Assembly: GCA_037179385.1 (NCBI GenBank)
Contig: CM074200.1
Location: forward strand, 33,917,884 to 33,981,883
Direction: 5' to 3'
Source of the DNA: Holothuria scabra
Lineage: Eukaryota; Echinodermata; Holothuroidea; Aspidochirotida; Holothuriidae
Length of the DNA stretch: 64,000 nucleotides
Made by a program: the position numbers and the translations under genes. Positions 22,813-36,076 of the stretch are shown in pieces; the stretch's first letter is position 1; the number at the start of each line of letters is the position of its first letter. Under the pieces are notes generated by a model. That model saw only the letters and a program-made list of their open reading frames with translations. It was not told the DNA's origin and did not search any database.

Positions 22813-24412
22813 GAGTTATCGCAACCGACACTGATTATACGGTTTTTCTCTTGGACTTACCCACTAAATCAGGCCCATTCCCCGGCCCTTAGTTTCTTGT
22901 ACAAGTTTTCACACCTGGAAACGACAACCCTCTGGTTAAAACTCAAACTGTGGGCTCCGCTTTTTATTTCATGACTCAGTAGAGAACCTGGAATGATCGG
23001 TAGGCTACGTGTTTTACCATTCTTTTCGATGCTCAAAGGTACATCATTACAGAGCGCAGTTATAAAATGGACAAATGACACTGAATTTCGTCAATTTTTT
23101 CTGAATTTATCACAGTCTGTAGTTCAGCTCATTATCTACGATGTACATTGAACTTCCAAAATTATTTTGAAGCACTTCTTTTTTCACACAACATTTTTCG
23201 TTGTAAAAATATTTTCATTAATCGCTGGGTTGTCGAAATTTTGTCCAAAGTGACATTTAATTGGGGGTAAACTTCATATTTAGTCGAATTATGGCAAATT
23301 TAGCAGACCATGAGAAATCCTCAAACGGTCTACGTATCACGATGGGTCAGGTTTTCTCCACGTTTTGCCCTTTTATCGGTTTCAAAATAGAGTACAAATA
23401 GTCAAATACGGACGCAATACAAATATAGACGATCTTGATGCGCGGTTGTAGGCTGCATTCGTACTTTGAGAAGCTTGACACCTTGTCGCGCAAATCTTCG
23501 CAATTCCTCGGTGTTGAGGCTACGTACTTTAGGTAGCGGACCACTAAATCCAATACTCGTGCCTGCGAAAATGTTTTCTGACAGACAAAGCGCCATGAAA
23601 ATTTTATGGGATGTTGTTTCTGACTGTGTTACTTAAAAAATATGATCATTTTTGCATTTGAATTTTGTAGACAATGAGTTGAAATACAGACTGTGCAAAA
23701 TGCAAGGCACTCTGACCAATTTTAGTGCCATTTTTTATGGTATTACTCCGCTCTGTGAAATACCGTATTTGAGAAGCTATTATGCGGGAAACACGTCCCT
23801 ATCATTCAAGGTTCTCTAGCTCAAAATTTCAATGGTCATGGTATTAAAATTTGAAAGTGCCATGAAAGCCGAGATTGTCAGCTTCGATCAGAGGGGTGGC
23901 ATGTCCTGGTTGAAAACTTCTACTGGGAGCTAGGGGCACCGATTCAGCCAAATTTAGTGTGTAAGTCAACCGGACTATAATTAGTGGCCCGCTACCTATA
24001 GTGTTGCTTATTCAGTAGCTTTCCTTCAGACGAAATCTGGCACCCGTACGTATTAAGTGGGTCAGTGTCTAAAAAATGAGGAAATGGAGGGATAATCCCA
24101 GAAAAAGTGATATAACAACACGTCATGAGTTTCATAAAACGTAAATAAGTTATAATTTACTATTTGTATTGAACTTAATAAATAAATAATAAATAACCCT
24201 TGCCTTATTGACACTATACAAGGGGTTTTTTGTAGACCTGCTTCCAATACCTACGCCTGAACGATCGTATGCAAATAATTTGAATATAACAGTTGGTAAA
24301 TTTAGAATGAATTGCATAACCTTTCTGTACCACGAAACATTGGGGCGTTATCATTGTGCACATCCTCGTGCCTCAGTGGCGGGAATCCCATGTAAAATAC
24401 TAAAGTAACGAT
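22813..24412. other. No gene recognised
   Basis: Mixed-composition DNA between a LINE fragment and a MITE. Open frames of 60-70 codons carry no recognisable family motif. Confidence 0.4.
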
Positions 24413-24573
24413 CAGGCGAGGACCTAATCTTCCCAAAATGGGGGGTTGACCTAAGAGAAAGCAGGGGTGTGAGCGAGTTGCACTGCTAATTTCCCGTATG
24501 TTTTATTGTTGATGTGACGAAAAAGAAGGGCTGAGGCCGTAAACGGTAAAAGCCCCCTTTGGATCCACGCCTG
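24413..24573 (+). mobile_element. ~160-bp MITE with CAGGCG...CGCCTG termini (copy 1)
   Basis: Begins CAGGCGAGGACC and ends GGATCCACGCCTG. The interior contains GACCTAAGAGAAAGCAGGGG and TTTCCCGTATGTTTTATTGT, which recur as the complement in the element at 29859-30021. Target duplication here is unclear. Confidence 0.7.
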
Positions 24574-26376
24574 CCAAGTAACAAGGAAAATTTCTAATTA
24601 AAATTTAGTTTTCAAGTTCATATTGAAGGAGAGCACATAGCCATGCCCGTCAAAAAGATCTCTTATACACTTTACTCCTTTGTTATAATGACTGGTGTAG
24701 AACATTGCAGGCTACAATCACGAATGTAAAATTGTTTCATAGGATTTGTATACTACAATTCTTACTCGGAATATAAAAGGGAGATTAACACCAGGCAGAA
24801 ACAATTTGTTGAATAAAGATTTTAGGAATTTTTGAGGCACCTCTGTCACAACAGTTGCGTAAGTAAAGAATTTTTTTGCCATATGACTGCAGGTAGTGAT
24901 CAAAGAATACTTCCACGAACTTGCGGTTTCCTTACAATAACGATAAACCCATGTCATGTTTAGTCAGACTACAGACAAAACTTTGAAAATGTGTAAATTT
25001 TAGTCCACAGTCTTCGATGAGATTAATGAGCAACTTTATCTTCTAACATCTTATTTCTCGATGACCAGATGACAATTGGAATGACATGAAAAATTCAACA
25101 AAGTAGATAAAACTTAGTAACACATGAAATCAAATTTTCTTTCTTCTTTTCAAAGCTATTTGTTTAAAAGTGCGCAAGATTTTTTTACTGGTGATGAGTC
25201 TACGTGGAGTGGACCCCTCCCTCCGTTCCCTTTGAAAAATTACACATTATTTACGTGTGCCTTATGTTGAAATCTCGAGCAGCATTTGGCAGAATTTAAA
25301 GTCATTTTTGGGGTCCAATGCTAAATCATTTTTAGAATTCGTTTAAGGACGTGGCTACCTAAATGCAAAGTTCTACAGGTGCGTCCTGGTGAATAATAAT
25401 AAATTGTGATGTTGTAAAATATACTTATTTCACAAGTCTTAGCTTTCCGATGATAAGAAACACCATATCTGAAATCTCGTTGTGACTATGTTCACTATAA
25501 ACAGAATAGACGTGTACCGTATGTTCGGCCCAAACCGTTGAAATCTTTTTTTCTTCTAAACACGCTGCCTGTCACTTTTCAAAGTGTGACTTTTTGTTAC
25601 GATAACACATCTTGACTTTATGAGGGCAGTTAGGGCCGTACCCTCCGCCCCTCCGGTAGAGCTTGTAATGATATTTGTTTCACAAATACTATAAAAATGA
25701 ATGGACCGTAGGGTGTTTGCATTCAAAACATACCTAATCTCTTTCTTCTGTTCTTTTGATGTAAAAAATGAGTATTCCTGTCTGGCTAAATTTGTATGAA
25801 CCGTTGACGTAGATGTTAATGCGCAGGTACATAAAAAACAAATCAATTTTTGCGTATTGTATCGATTTCTATAACACCCAATAAAAATACATATCATAGT
25901 TTAACTCCACTTGTGGGGTCGGAGATCCTCGGGTTAGGTCAAGCATTCAGTGGGCTATTTGCAAACCCGTGTCGTCCGCATTGCTCGGTTTAGCTTCCAA
26001 GCCGTGTTGCAGGAATATGTACCTACATCCCTTCCAGCATTTCAAATCGAAAAGGATTGAAGACTAGGGAGACGTTCTGACCAGGGGGTCGATCTGGTTT
26101 GGGGATGGGGGGAGGCAAAAATTTTCCAACAGTAGGGCCCTGGATTGTGTTTCGGATTGGACTCGTCCATAAGTAATCCACCAACATGAAAGCGAGCGCT
26201 CACCAATGCAGAGAAAAACATCCATGCACGCTCATCATATTGGCACGCATAAAAACAAAACATAGATTTTGCATTATAAAAGCAGAATATTATTTACTTA
26301 TTAGTACTTTAAAATACTGAATTTCATTTTTCTCGAAGCCCTTAACTGTATTCCACCACGTTATATTGTTTACTCT
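24574..26376. other. No gene recognised
   Basis: No recognisable exon, RNA gene or repeat. A 113-codon minus-strand frame near 25556-25897 has no family resemblance. Confidence 0.4.
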
Positions 26377-26491
26377 ACCTGGGACACGTTCCACGAAGAG
26401 TTACGCACAATCTTAAGTTTGTTTCCCCATACTTATGTCAACACTAAATCATACTTAAGATTGTGCGTAGCTCTTTGTGGAACGGGCCCCT
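26377..26491. mobile_element. Palindromic foldback MITE (copy 1)
   Basis: Arms GTTCCACGAAGAGTTACGCA-CAATCTTAAG and CTTAAGATTGTGCG-TAGCTCTTTGTGGAAC are near-perfect complements around a ~38-bp centre. The same element recurs at 39196-39314 inside the sulfatase gene. Confidence 0.85.
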
Positions 26492-26789
26492 GATGTCGTT
26501 TTTTTGTCATTTTAATGTGCCTGAATTATTTGGGGGAACATGCTTGCCCCAATATTTGATGGAGCAATTTCCCCTGCCACCAGGTTCAACGCCACTTGCT
26601 TTAACTCGCGTCCGTTGCAGTTTTAGGGGTCGTTGTGTTACAAGGTGAGTCCGTGGGCAGGACTGGTATATATAGCGATCAGCATCGCGCTGGTCTCGTT
26701 AGCATCCGATCACCGTCAGAGATTTAATAATTGGAAGAACTGGTAGAGATAATATGGCGATAGGTGTCCTTGATCTCATGAGATCAAAA

Positions 26790-27072
26790 ACACAAATAGT
26801 TCCAATTCTCCTAACCTACTTACTAATTAAGCCCCTCCAACAACTGTCTAAAATTCGTCCTCATCCAAACGCAATCTCCGTTCATTGCGGCAGGAATAGT
26901 ATACTAGACCCCAATATGCATTTAAAACACTTATAGGCCAGATCATGTTGTGTAGTATGAGCTACTGTAATCTGCATCTTTAATTAGCTGTCAATCAAAG
27001 AGCTGTGCTTCTTTTGAATTTTTGTGGACAGGTACAAAAATAGTAGATTGAGGTTAGAGGATTATCCTATTA
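26790..27072 (+). mobile_element. ~300-bp TTAA-family MITE (copy 4, diverged)
   Basis: Shares the ordered blocks of 10128-10427: AATTCTCCTAACCTACTTAC, CAACTGTCTAAAATTCGTCC, GTGTAGTATGAGCTAC, CTGTCAATCAAAGAGCTGTG and a right end GAGGTTAGAGGATTATCCT. The terminal TTAA sites are not intact. Confidence 0.7.
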
Positions 27073-27399
27073 TATTAGTGTAATAAACTTTCCATTCTAA
27101 TTGTGCAGCGCTGACTTGTGTTTCACTGTTCCGGTAATAGTGCAAACGTTTTATCTGGATTAAGTTGCAAAACGGTAACCCGTTGCTTTACGACTTACTT
27201 TGGTATCAGATTTCCGGATTAACAGATTTCCGAGTGAGTGATCAAACTCAAAACCAAGCACTTTTATGGTAGATGACAGGAGAGTCGTTCAAAAGGAGTG
27301 AACCTGGTTTATACATTCAAGTGATTCCATGTCCAAATAACAGCTTCTCATAGGTCATACATATAAGCCGTCTACTGTAATTGGGTATCATTTTTATTA
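27073..27399. other. No gene recognised
   Basis: Short spacer between MITE and LINE fragment with no recognisable feature. Confidence 0.4.
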
Positions 27400-28690
27400 T
27401 AATGATTAAAACTTTATTTCGCGAAGGTAACTCGTTTAGCCGAAGGTGGCGTATCTTCCACGAGGCCTTCTCAATAAAACAAACAACATAACAAGTAAAA
27501 AACTTGAATAAAACGCATTAGGGTGTAAGATAATAAGAGATCATACAAGTAAAAAAGGAAAGATTTAAGACACTATTAAGCTTAAAATCTTAAGAGATGG
27601 TTAAAAATTTGAAGATTACATGTGAAAAGGCAATATTAGAATACAGCACCGATAAGTAAAAAGCTTAAAAGACATAAACAATAAAAAGTTAAAACAAAAC
27701 TATCTTATAAGATTTAATAATTGTCTTTTGAACCTAGTTAAGCTGTTTGCATTTTTTATTTCATTAAGTAAAGCGTTCCATTGTTTAGCTGAGATCTAGG
27801 AAAATCTTCTTCTGTGGAATTCTCTTTTCCCAACAGTTATGAGAGCCCGATGACGTAGTTGACCTTAAACTGTAGTTGTGTACTGCATGCGTATAATCGA
27901 ACATTTCTTTCACATGGGGTGGGACAAGTTTGTGTAGAGGTTTGTAAACCTTTTCATTTTGACACGTTGACAGAGTTTTTCAACAAAGTCGAGCAAGAAG
28001 GTCGCTTGACCTTTCGTCATAGTTCGCACCAAGAATAACTTGGGCCATACACTTTTGAAGCTTTTCAATATGGTCAATGTTTCCCACATTGCAATAACCC
28101 CATACAAGATTACATATGTAGTATTCGACGACTGGCAAAATGTGTAATATAAAACACTAGTAGGGATGTCAATATATCTTTTAGTCCTTCATAGCACTGC
28201 GATTCTATTTCTAATGGTATTACAAACAGTGGCGTAGCCACGGGGACGGTTTTGGGGTCAGAAGCCCCCCCCCCCCATGACCCCACGTTGCAATGCAGAA
28301 AACACCTAAAAAAAGCTGTTATTTCTCTCTGTCCTTAGATTTTTCCCTCATATCGTGCCCCAACCCACCCCCTCCATGACACCAAAATCTTCTCCACAAC
28401 ACAATCCTGGCTACGCGCCTGATTACAAACATAATCAATGTGGACGTTCCAAGTAAGATTTGCATCGATTCTGACACCTTAAAGCTTTTCTGACGTAGTG
28501 TTTCCTAGAAGCTGGTTTTTAATCGTCACATTCAAGTTTCTACGGTCTTGGGTAGTTTGCCTTTGCTTAGAACATACTAAAATGAATTTTGTTTTAATCT
28601 CAGTATTAATGGTCATTTTGTTTTGTTGGCGCCATATGTATCCAGCATCGGTCTTGACTTTGCCAAACATTATAATATTAGCATATTAGC
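27400..28690 (-). pseudogene. LINE fragment: C-terminal reverse transcriptase plus 3' end
   Basis: Minus-strand remnant of a second, different non-LTR retrotransposon. From about 28620 downward it shows K-M-T-I-N-T-E, a stretch ending N-V-T-I-K-N-Q-L-L-G-N, then N-I-D-H-I-E-K-L-Q-K-C, N-Y-D-E-R-S-S-D-L-L-A-R-L, and finally W-N-A-L-L-N-E-I-K-N-A-N-S-L-T-R-F-K. This is the usual C-terminal tail of jockey/L2-like polymerases. Frames change repeatedly, so it is inactive. The 3' UTR, seen on the minus strand as GAAGGCCTCGTGGAAGATAC and GCGAAATAAAG, ends in an AT-rich TTATTATAATG-type tail near 27400. A 195-bp element is nested at 28227. Confidence 0.8.
28227..28421. mobile_element. 195-bp hAT-like MITE nested in the LINE, with 8-bp target duplication
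   Basis: Starts CAGTGGCGTAGCCA and ends TGGCTACGCGCCTG (inverted termini with one small bubble). It is flanked on both sides by ATTACAAA (28219-28226 and 28422-28429). CAG-type ends with an 8-bp duplication are the signature of hAT transposases. The insertion separates adjacent pieces of LINE reverse transcriptase, so it came later than the LINE. A run of C (about 28265-28276) lies inside. Confidence 0.85.
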
Positions 28691-29365
28691 ATATGCTTAC
28701 TTTGGGCGGATAGGACGAAAGCCTAGGTCCATTGATTCCTGAATCCCGGTGGGTTTGGTCGACCCGGATGCTTGCTCCTGTACTGTTGTGCTTGCAATTG
28801 CGTAAAGGCTGAAACAGTTAGGTTGTTCGGAAAACTTTTCATGAATGTCCAATAAATGTGCTGCCAATTCGCCGTGGCTCCGTTTCCCAATATTTTTCAG
28901 TTTGTTCCATGGCTCGTATGCGGTAGAAAAGACTGACCATGTTGCGCCTGTATCGTCTCTGTTTCTCCTTCGCCCTCCGTTTCTTGGCAGACGTAGTTTT
29001 ATGCCTAATTCTTCCCCGTTTTCGATGATGAGGGGTCTTTTGTGAACTTTCCATTGCGAGCGAACGTGAATAACCTTACTGGTAATATCAGTCTAACACA
29101 AAGTTCGGACGAGCTGTCCGACGCCCCGTTTAAACCATTTCATTGATGAGTCAGAACATTGGTAAATATACATTTTATCCAGCAGTGTACTATGATCGAC
29201 AAGGTCAAACACTTTTCATATAAGATCAAACATAATTGAACCTATGTTTTTATGAGTTCTGGTCAACAGATAACGTCCTTTATAACATCGCAAATATAAG
29301 GTCCGTACATCACAAGCACCATCGGTTGAAGTCCGGTGTGCGATTAGGGGGTCTACTGACGGGCA
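28691..29365. other. No gene recognised
   Basis: Contains a 71-codon, very arginine/lysine-rich minus-strand frame (28839-29054) with no recognisable family. It may be part of the adjoining LINE's upstream region, but I could not align it. Confidence 0.35.
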
Positions 29366-29511
29366 GATGCGCACTGTTTAACAAGGTGTTTCTTGATTGG
29401 GTGTTGCAATTGTATTGTATCGATTGCATTCTTTGTTAGGGTTAGGGATTAGGTAAGGGATTAGGGCTATCGTTAGCCAGTTAGGAAATTTCTTGTTAAA
29501 CAGTGCGCATC
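29366..29511. repeat. Perfect 20-bp inverted repeat with a telomere-like loop
   Basis: Arms GATGCGCACTGTTTAACAAG (29366-29385) and its exact complement (29492-29511) enclose about 106 bp. The right part of the loop carries GTTAGGGTTAGGGATTAGG and related TTAGGG-like words (about 29436-29468). It may be a small foldback transposon; no target duplication is evident. Confidence 0.75.
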
Positions 29512-29858
29512 GTCCCCTACCTTAGCTTTCGAAAGGGCGATATCTGTTGGCCAGAGCTCGTACAAACCATAGGTCTACCAGGGAGGTACCAAGATACACC
29601 TCCCTGGGTCTACAAATTAGAACCTGCTTCATGAAATGTAGGAGTGCAAATGTAAATCTTACGTCAAATGTGTTTGCAAACGGCATAGCTGAATCAGGGA
29701 GTGGGAGCTACTATTGTTCACCCGAATAGCAAAATGTGTCGAATAGCGCCCTTTGGCATAGCTGCAGCTTTATTCTAAAGGCAAAAACAAAAAATTTCAA
29801 AGGTGAATTAAACTCCCTTCCCGGCTTAGATCCTTTCACATGGAGCAGCTAGATATCC

Positions 29859-30021
29859 CAGGAGCGGATCAAGGGGGGGGGGGTGCTTTACGGGATCAGC
29901 CCCACCTTTCTCGCCACATCAACAATAAAACATACGGGAAATTAGCGGTGCAACCCCCTTACACCCCTGTTTTCTCTTAGGTCATCCCTCTCCCCCTTTG
30001 GAGTGTCTGGATCCGCGCCTG
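29859..30021 (-). mobile_element. ~160-bp MITE with CAGG...CCTG termini (copy 2), 5-bp duplication
   Basis: Inverted relative to the copy at 24413. Termini are CAGGAGCGGATC and GATCCGCGCCTG. Direct repeats TATCC flank it exactly (29854-29858 and 30022-30026). The left part contains a run of G. Confidence 0.75.
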
Positions 30022-30026
30022 TATCC

Positions 30027-30590
30027 TAGAAACCTTACACTCTTGTTGATATTTACCGGTTGTATGTACATTCTGACAAGATCTAAACAGATGGACTATT
30101 ATTGTGTCCTATGCTGCAAATCTAACATTTTGTTTCAATTTAGTTACCATAGTTCAACTCGAGGACTGGCCGGGATGAAATGGAGGAATGTTGCAAGTAC
30201 TCGTGCATTTGTGAGCTATTTTTCCTCCGTAACATCTTTTGAACAATTCATGCGTAGAAGGGCAGTTTTTATGCAGCGAACCATGAACAGAACGCTGTTA
30301 ATTTTAACTTCACGTCGGGTGGCAACTAACATAACAATTAAGATCATTAGCGGCTCGCCATAGGGGCACGGGGGGGGGGGGCACTTGCCCTCCCAAACAT
30401 TTCCAAAACATGGTCTCCAATTTTAGCGTTATTCGATATGACATGAATAAAAAGTAGCCTTTTTCTTAATCTGGGAAAAGTATCCCAGCCTTCTCTCTCA
30501 TACAAACGTCATATATTTTTCATAAAGTATAAACTAATGCGTAGTTGTCAAGTACATAGTTCGTAAATGTATCAAAATTTTAGCCCATTG
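30027..30590. other. No gene recognised
   Basis: A 121-codon plus-strand frame begins inside the preceding MITE and has no family features. A run of nine or more G lies near 30370. Confidence 0.4.
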
Positions 30591-30702
30591 CCGGCCGCAC
30601 AGAAGCGTTGAAAGCGCTACCAGCCCCAATAGCAGTACTGAATCAGAAGGCCTACTGTTATTGGTGCTGGTTGCGCTACCAGTGCTTATGTGTGGCCGGT
30701 CC
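30591..30702. mobile_element. 112-bp foldback (hairpin) element
   Basis: The two halves pair over about 45 bp: CCGGCCGCACAGAAGC at the left faces GCTTATGTGTGGCCGG at the right, and GCTACCAGCCCCAATAGCAG faces CTGTTATTGGTGCTGGTTGC. The arms differ at a modest number of positions, so the structure is an imperfect hairpin of MITE type. Confidence 0.75.
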
Positions 30703-30805
30703 AGGTTTATAGGCTCATTCGACCACTGATCATATGGGTTACTATGATTCGAAAAGTTATGATTTCAATTTATTTCCAAGGGTGTTCAGCTACTTGAAAC
30801 AAAAA

Positions 30806-31367
30806 AAGTCCAGAACAAATTTATGTTCGATATTTTGAAGAGGAACATATTCTAGGCGTAGCTTACTGGGGAAATTTTTTACTCATTTCCCATGTTTGGT
30901 TCTCGAGATATTAGAACTGAAGTTGACACATTTTCTACAAAGAGTAAACGTGCAACAAGTAGACATGATGTCATTGATGAAAATGTTTAGTTGTTTTTCT
31001 CTAAACTTTAACACCATATTTAAGAAATATAACTGTGATATATTGTAACCATAAGTGCATCCCGAGCAATGGAAGTTTGAAAATTTAATTTGCCTTAAGG
31101 GCAATATAGCACCCCTAATCAATTCAAGATCAAACAGCAGGATCAAAAATAAATAAAAAACTAAACAAAACATTGACCATCAATATGAATTCATGACCAG
31201 ATGGCATAGCACCTGCTTGGTTCAATTTTACCTATTGTAGAAAATGTGTCAACTTCAGTTGCTCATATCTCGAGAACCGAACACGAGAAATGAATGAAAA
31301 CTTTACCAGAGTGCTTAAAATATGTTCGTCTTGAACATATTAAACAAAAATTTGGTCCTGGTCTATT
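30806..31367. mobile_element. Long inverted repeat element (arms about 130 bp)
   Basis: The left arm (30806-30945) includes TTTGGTTCTCGAGATATTAG and TGAAGTTGACACATTTTCTA. The right arm (31230-31367) carries their near-complements TAGAAAATGTGTCAACTTCA and CATATCTCGAGAACCGAACA. Outer parts also pair (GAACATATT blocks). The ~285-bp centre has a 96-codon frame without recognisable features. It resembles a foldback transposon. Confidence 0.75.
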
Positions 31368-31399
31368 CTTTTTAATGGAGATTTTACTTTGCAACAAAG

Positions 31400-31920
31400 G
31401 AAATGATAGAATGTCACATCGTCCTGTAAAGGAGGCAGTACATTTTATCTGGTAGTTTTCTGATCATTTTGCAATTTGATTTTCTTTTTATTAAAATGAA
31501 GATGTTATTGCAAAGGAAAGCTCAAAATAGCGACTGCTTAAATTTTACTTACAAGCCTGGCAAATGCAATTGCAAAATGCGAGGTCGCGATTTTTCAAAA
31601 TTTTCTGTACGCTCCGCGCCAACGATGGTGGCGCTCCGCTTAGATAGTCTTTCGGGCAGTCAGTCACCACTTTTCGTGCCCCTCCCCCCAAAGAAAAATA
31701 TTTTTGCAAAACATCCCCTGACACTGTCTGAGACGTCTTGGTCTCAAGTTGAGTTTGCCCCCAAACAAATTTCCTTATATCCGCCCTTGATTAAGATCAC
31801 CTTCTCTTCAAAGGCAGTTGAGATAAGATTTTTCGTTGATGAAAAACCTTACCAATTGAAATTTGGACCTGCGACTATGATTAATGTCCTTGTAAAGCGC
31901 CAACATTATTAAGCACGTGG
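31400..31920 (-). mobile_element. Fragment related to the interior of the 60-63 kb hAT-like element
   Basis: Shares, in inverse orientation, blocks with 61140-61400: TATCTGGTAGTTTTCTGATC here against GATCAGAAAACTACCAGATA there, and CTCCGCGCCAAC...GGTGGCGCTCCGCTTAGATAG here against CTAAGCGGAGCGCCACC...GTTGGCGCGGA there. The 147-codon frame across it shows no known domain. Confidence 0.65.
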
Positions 31921-32924
31921 TGTATTTAAGAATTGGAGTTTTCTTTCCCTTCAGGCTACTGCCCTGACCCAATGTCCCTTTCTTTGAGGGGGTGGTATAT
32001 TAATTGCTAAAATTTTCTGCCTTTGATCAGAAATTGCCAGAAGAGTAGACTCCTCGAAGTCAAAATTCTCCTTTTTAACGTAGGGCACTAGCCCAACTAA
32101 AACTGCTCGGTGGAGAGGGAATACGTCTTCATAATAAAATTTTGGTTTGTTAATTGTTATTCATATCAGTAAACTGCAACTCACAAAAAAAAATGAAAAT
32201 GTGTCAAAAGAAAAAGGTCACAGAAACAAGACAAGAGAATAAATATTGATAATTTTTGATAAATTGATATATTCTTTTTTTAAAAAACAATAGACTTCTT
32301 AATTTACAGAACCTAAGGCAATTATACTTTACAACAAATTTTAGTAAGTTGCTAACAAAACACTTGGTGCTTGGACAAATTTTTAGAATTTCTTGACAAA
32401 TCTAAGGCTGAGTGATAGTCTAAGTGGAAAGAGTTGAAATCTTAGAACAGTGGTAACAATATCAGTATCACTTTTCTCACTGGTTCACATTTCAATTGAA
32501 TCTAGCGGACTAATTTTGTGAAATCAGCTAATTTTGCCCGAATTCAAATAAAAATTTTTTTAAAAAAAGCCAGGCTGGATTGCACTACCCAGCTTTCAAA
32601 CTGGCAGTATGATTTTTCACATGAAATTGGCAAATTAAATCCTAGACCACATGGCTTTAGCCAGGTTCCAACAAGGACATAGTTGGGGTTTAACCGAATC
32701 AGTTGACACTGCCATGACAGATTTGGGAATGACATGCAGTTCATAGCATTTGGGAACGATACATGCTACTGTTAGCAAAGGAAGACCATCATAATGCAAA
32801 TTCTAATCACATGACTGATCAATTGTTTGGCACTTTTGTGACTCAACTTTTAACCTTCTAGTAACATCTAGCAGTGCCCACAGCCCCCTTTCTAGTTGGG
32901 GCATACTCTGTTGTTTTCCCACTT
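31921..32924. other. No gene recognised
   Basis: AT-rich DNA with no recognised exon, RNA or repeat. Confidence 0.4.
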
Positions 32925-33000
32925 CATTGCTTATGCTGAGCCTCACATACAACAACATATGACCTACTGGACAGAGAATCTGCAGCTTTCAATGTTTTCT
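32925..33000 (-). mobile_element. Short SINE fragment
   Basis: CATTGCTTATGCTGAGC with surrounding bases resembles the middle of the SINE at 9918-10120 (CCCTTATGCTGAGCACAAGG). Short and diverged. Confidence 0.35.
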
Positions 33001-33570
33001 CACTGCACCATGCAAAATGCAACATTTCAGTTACAGTATGCTTGATGATTTCAAATGGGAATCATAGTAGCATAATAGGTGTTGGTTAGTTGCTAGAAAC
33101 CATGAGGTAACATTAAATATATATCATTTCAATTAATTCTCATATACAGAATATTTTTATGTAAAACTGTAAAAAAGAAGAAGAATGAATCATAGAAAAA
33201 CACTTACACAATATTCTGGTTGGGTAGCATAAACTCATTCCCTGACTTATTTGCTATTATGTCAGCTGCCCCCAGTTTAAAATTTTCGAGGTGTGCTACA
33301 AATTGCACTTATTTGGAAATGAAGGAGCATGATAGGTGTGCTGTTTTATTAAAATATTTAAATTTATATGAGCTCTCATCTTCATCTAGATGTGCAAAAA
33401 ATCACATTCCTCAAAGTTATATAAGGAGAGTGATGGATTGCGATCGCACTTGCAAGACTCAGAATTCAAGGTCTGATTACTTAGCATTTTCTGATCCCTT
33501 TGGCATCTGGGTTCATCCACTGACTGATCTGTCAGCTTCACTGACTTTGGGTATTAAATGACTTCAAAGA

Positions 33571-35073
<1,503 letters not shown>

Positions 35074-35317
35074 GATCACCTGACTATTCAAATACAAATT
35101 ATTTCAGTAAATCTTACCTGCTATTACATGCACCCCTATCATGTATAGAAGAAAGGTCAGCATTTAGAGACAGATGCTGAGTAGCAAGTGTATGACTGGT
35201 ACCAATCTTTTTTGCAGCAGCCCCACCTGATAAAATAACCTGCCACGCCCAAAAGTATTCAATTTGATACATCACCTACATCATCATTCCAAAACTGACT
35301 ATTCATTGGCTAATTCT

Positions 35318-35390
35318 TTAAGCATTTTGAGATTGTTTTATGTAAAGCGATATATAAATCTATTATATTACTATTACTATGTTGGATAGG
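35318..35390 (+). mobile_element. Second LINE 3'-end remnant
   Basis: TTTGAGATTGTTTTATGTAA followed by AGCGATATATAAATCTATTA and an ATTACTATTACT tail matches the layout of the L2-type terminus at 34915-34970. Only the tail is present. Confidence 0.6.
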
Positions 35391-35948
35391 TGAATATGAG
35401 AGGAAGATGAAGGCCAATGGCTTGAAGTAATGGCTGATGTTAACCAGACCATCCCTTTCTGCTAGGAATCATCTAAACTGATAGAAAGACAGCTGAACCA
35501 ATGTAGCCTACTGTAAAGCTTTCAGTTACAGAGGGACTCTATCAATGACAAAACTATTTTGCAAAGCACATTGCAATTCCTTTTTACCATTTTGTGATAC
35601 AAAATAAGAACATGTCAAGCTTTGAGCATAATCACAAGTGTACCAAATAGGCAAAGAGTTAACTGATGGGCATGAAAGATACTTGTAATGGAAACAATTG
35701 TGAGATTCAGTTGCTTTGTAAATATAAATTTGACATGACTGTTAATGTCGTTCAATCAAGAGATATTTAAAGTAAGGCTAGTTCAAACTAAAGTTAATGG
35801 ATAACTGAAGGGAGATGAATAGCCTGGAATGGGTAGGATTATAAAGTACCACATTAATGTCCAGTTCAGGTTGACTAATAAGACATATGGTATCATCAAG
35901 ATCAGTTTCACATCTCAAGAAAGACCAAACTTCCCAGAGCAGACGTTA
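35391..35948 (-). other. 3' flank of the sulfatase gene, probable 3' UTR
   Basis: Sequence following the sulfatase stop codon on the minus strand. I did not find a canonical AATAAA in this stretch, so the cleavage site is unknown. No other feature. Confidence 0.35.
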
Positions 35949-36076
35949 CTATTCCCACGGTTCCCAGTTTCCTTGATGTAAATATGGATTTGAAGCTTTG
36001 TCTATTGGCTTATTTCCAGGAGGTATCATAGTACTGTTATACTTCACCAGTTTGCCTACGAGTGTCTTCACAATAT
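35949..36076 (-). CDS. Sulfatase coding exon 10 (C-terminus and stop)
   Basis: Acceptor CTTGCAG, 128 nt, completes the aspartate codon split by the previous intron and ends in TAG at 35949. It encodes residues 473-514, with I-V-K-T-L-V-G-K-L near the start and a terminal N-W-E-P-W-E. The tryptophan-rich end resembles the G-x-W-G-P-W close of ARSB-type enzymes. Confidence 0.9.

Noticed and set aside
28839..29054. 71-codon arginine/lysine-rich minus-strand frame
   Set aside because: Basic composition suggests a DNA- or RNA-binding peptide, but there is no recognisable domain and the region is TE debris.
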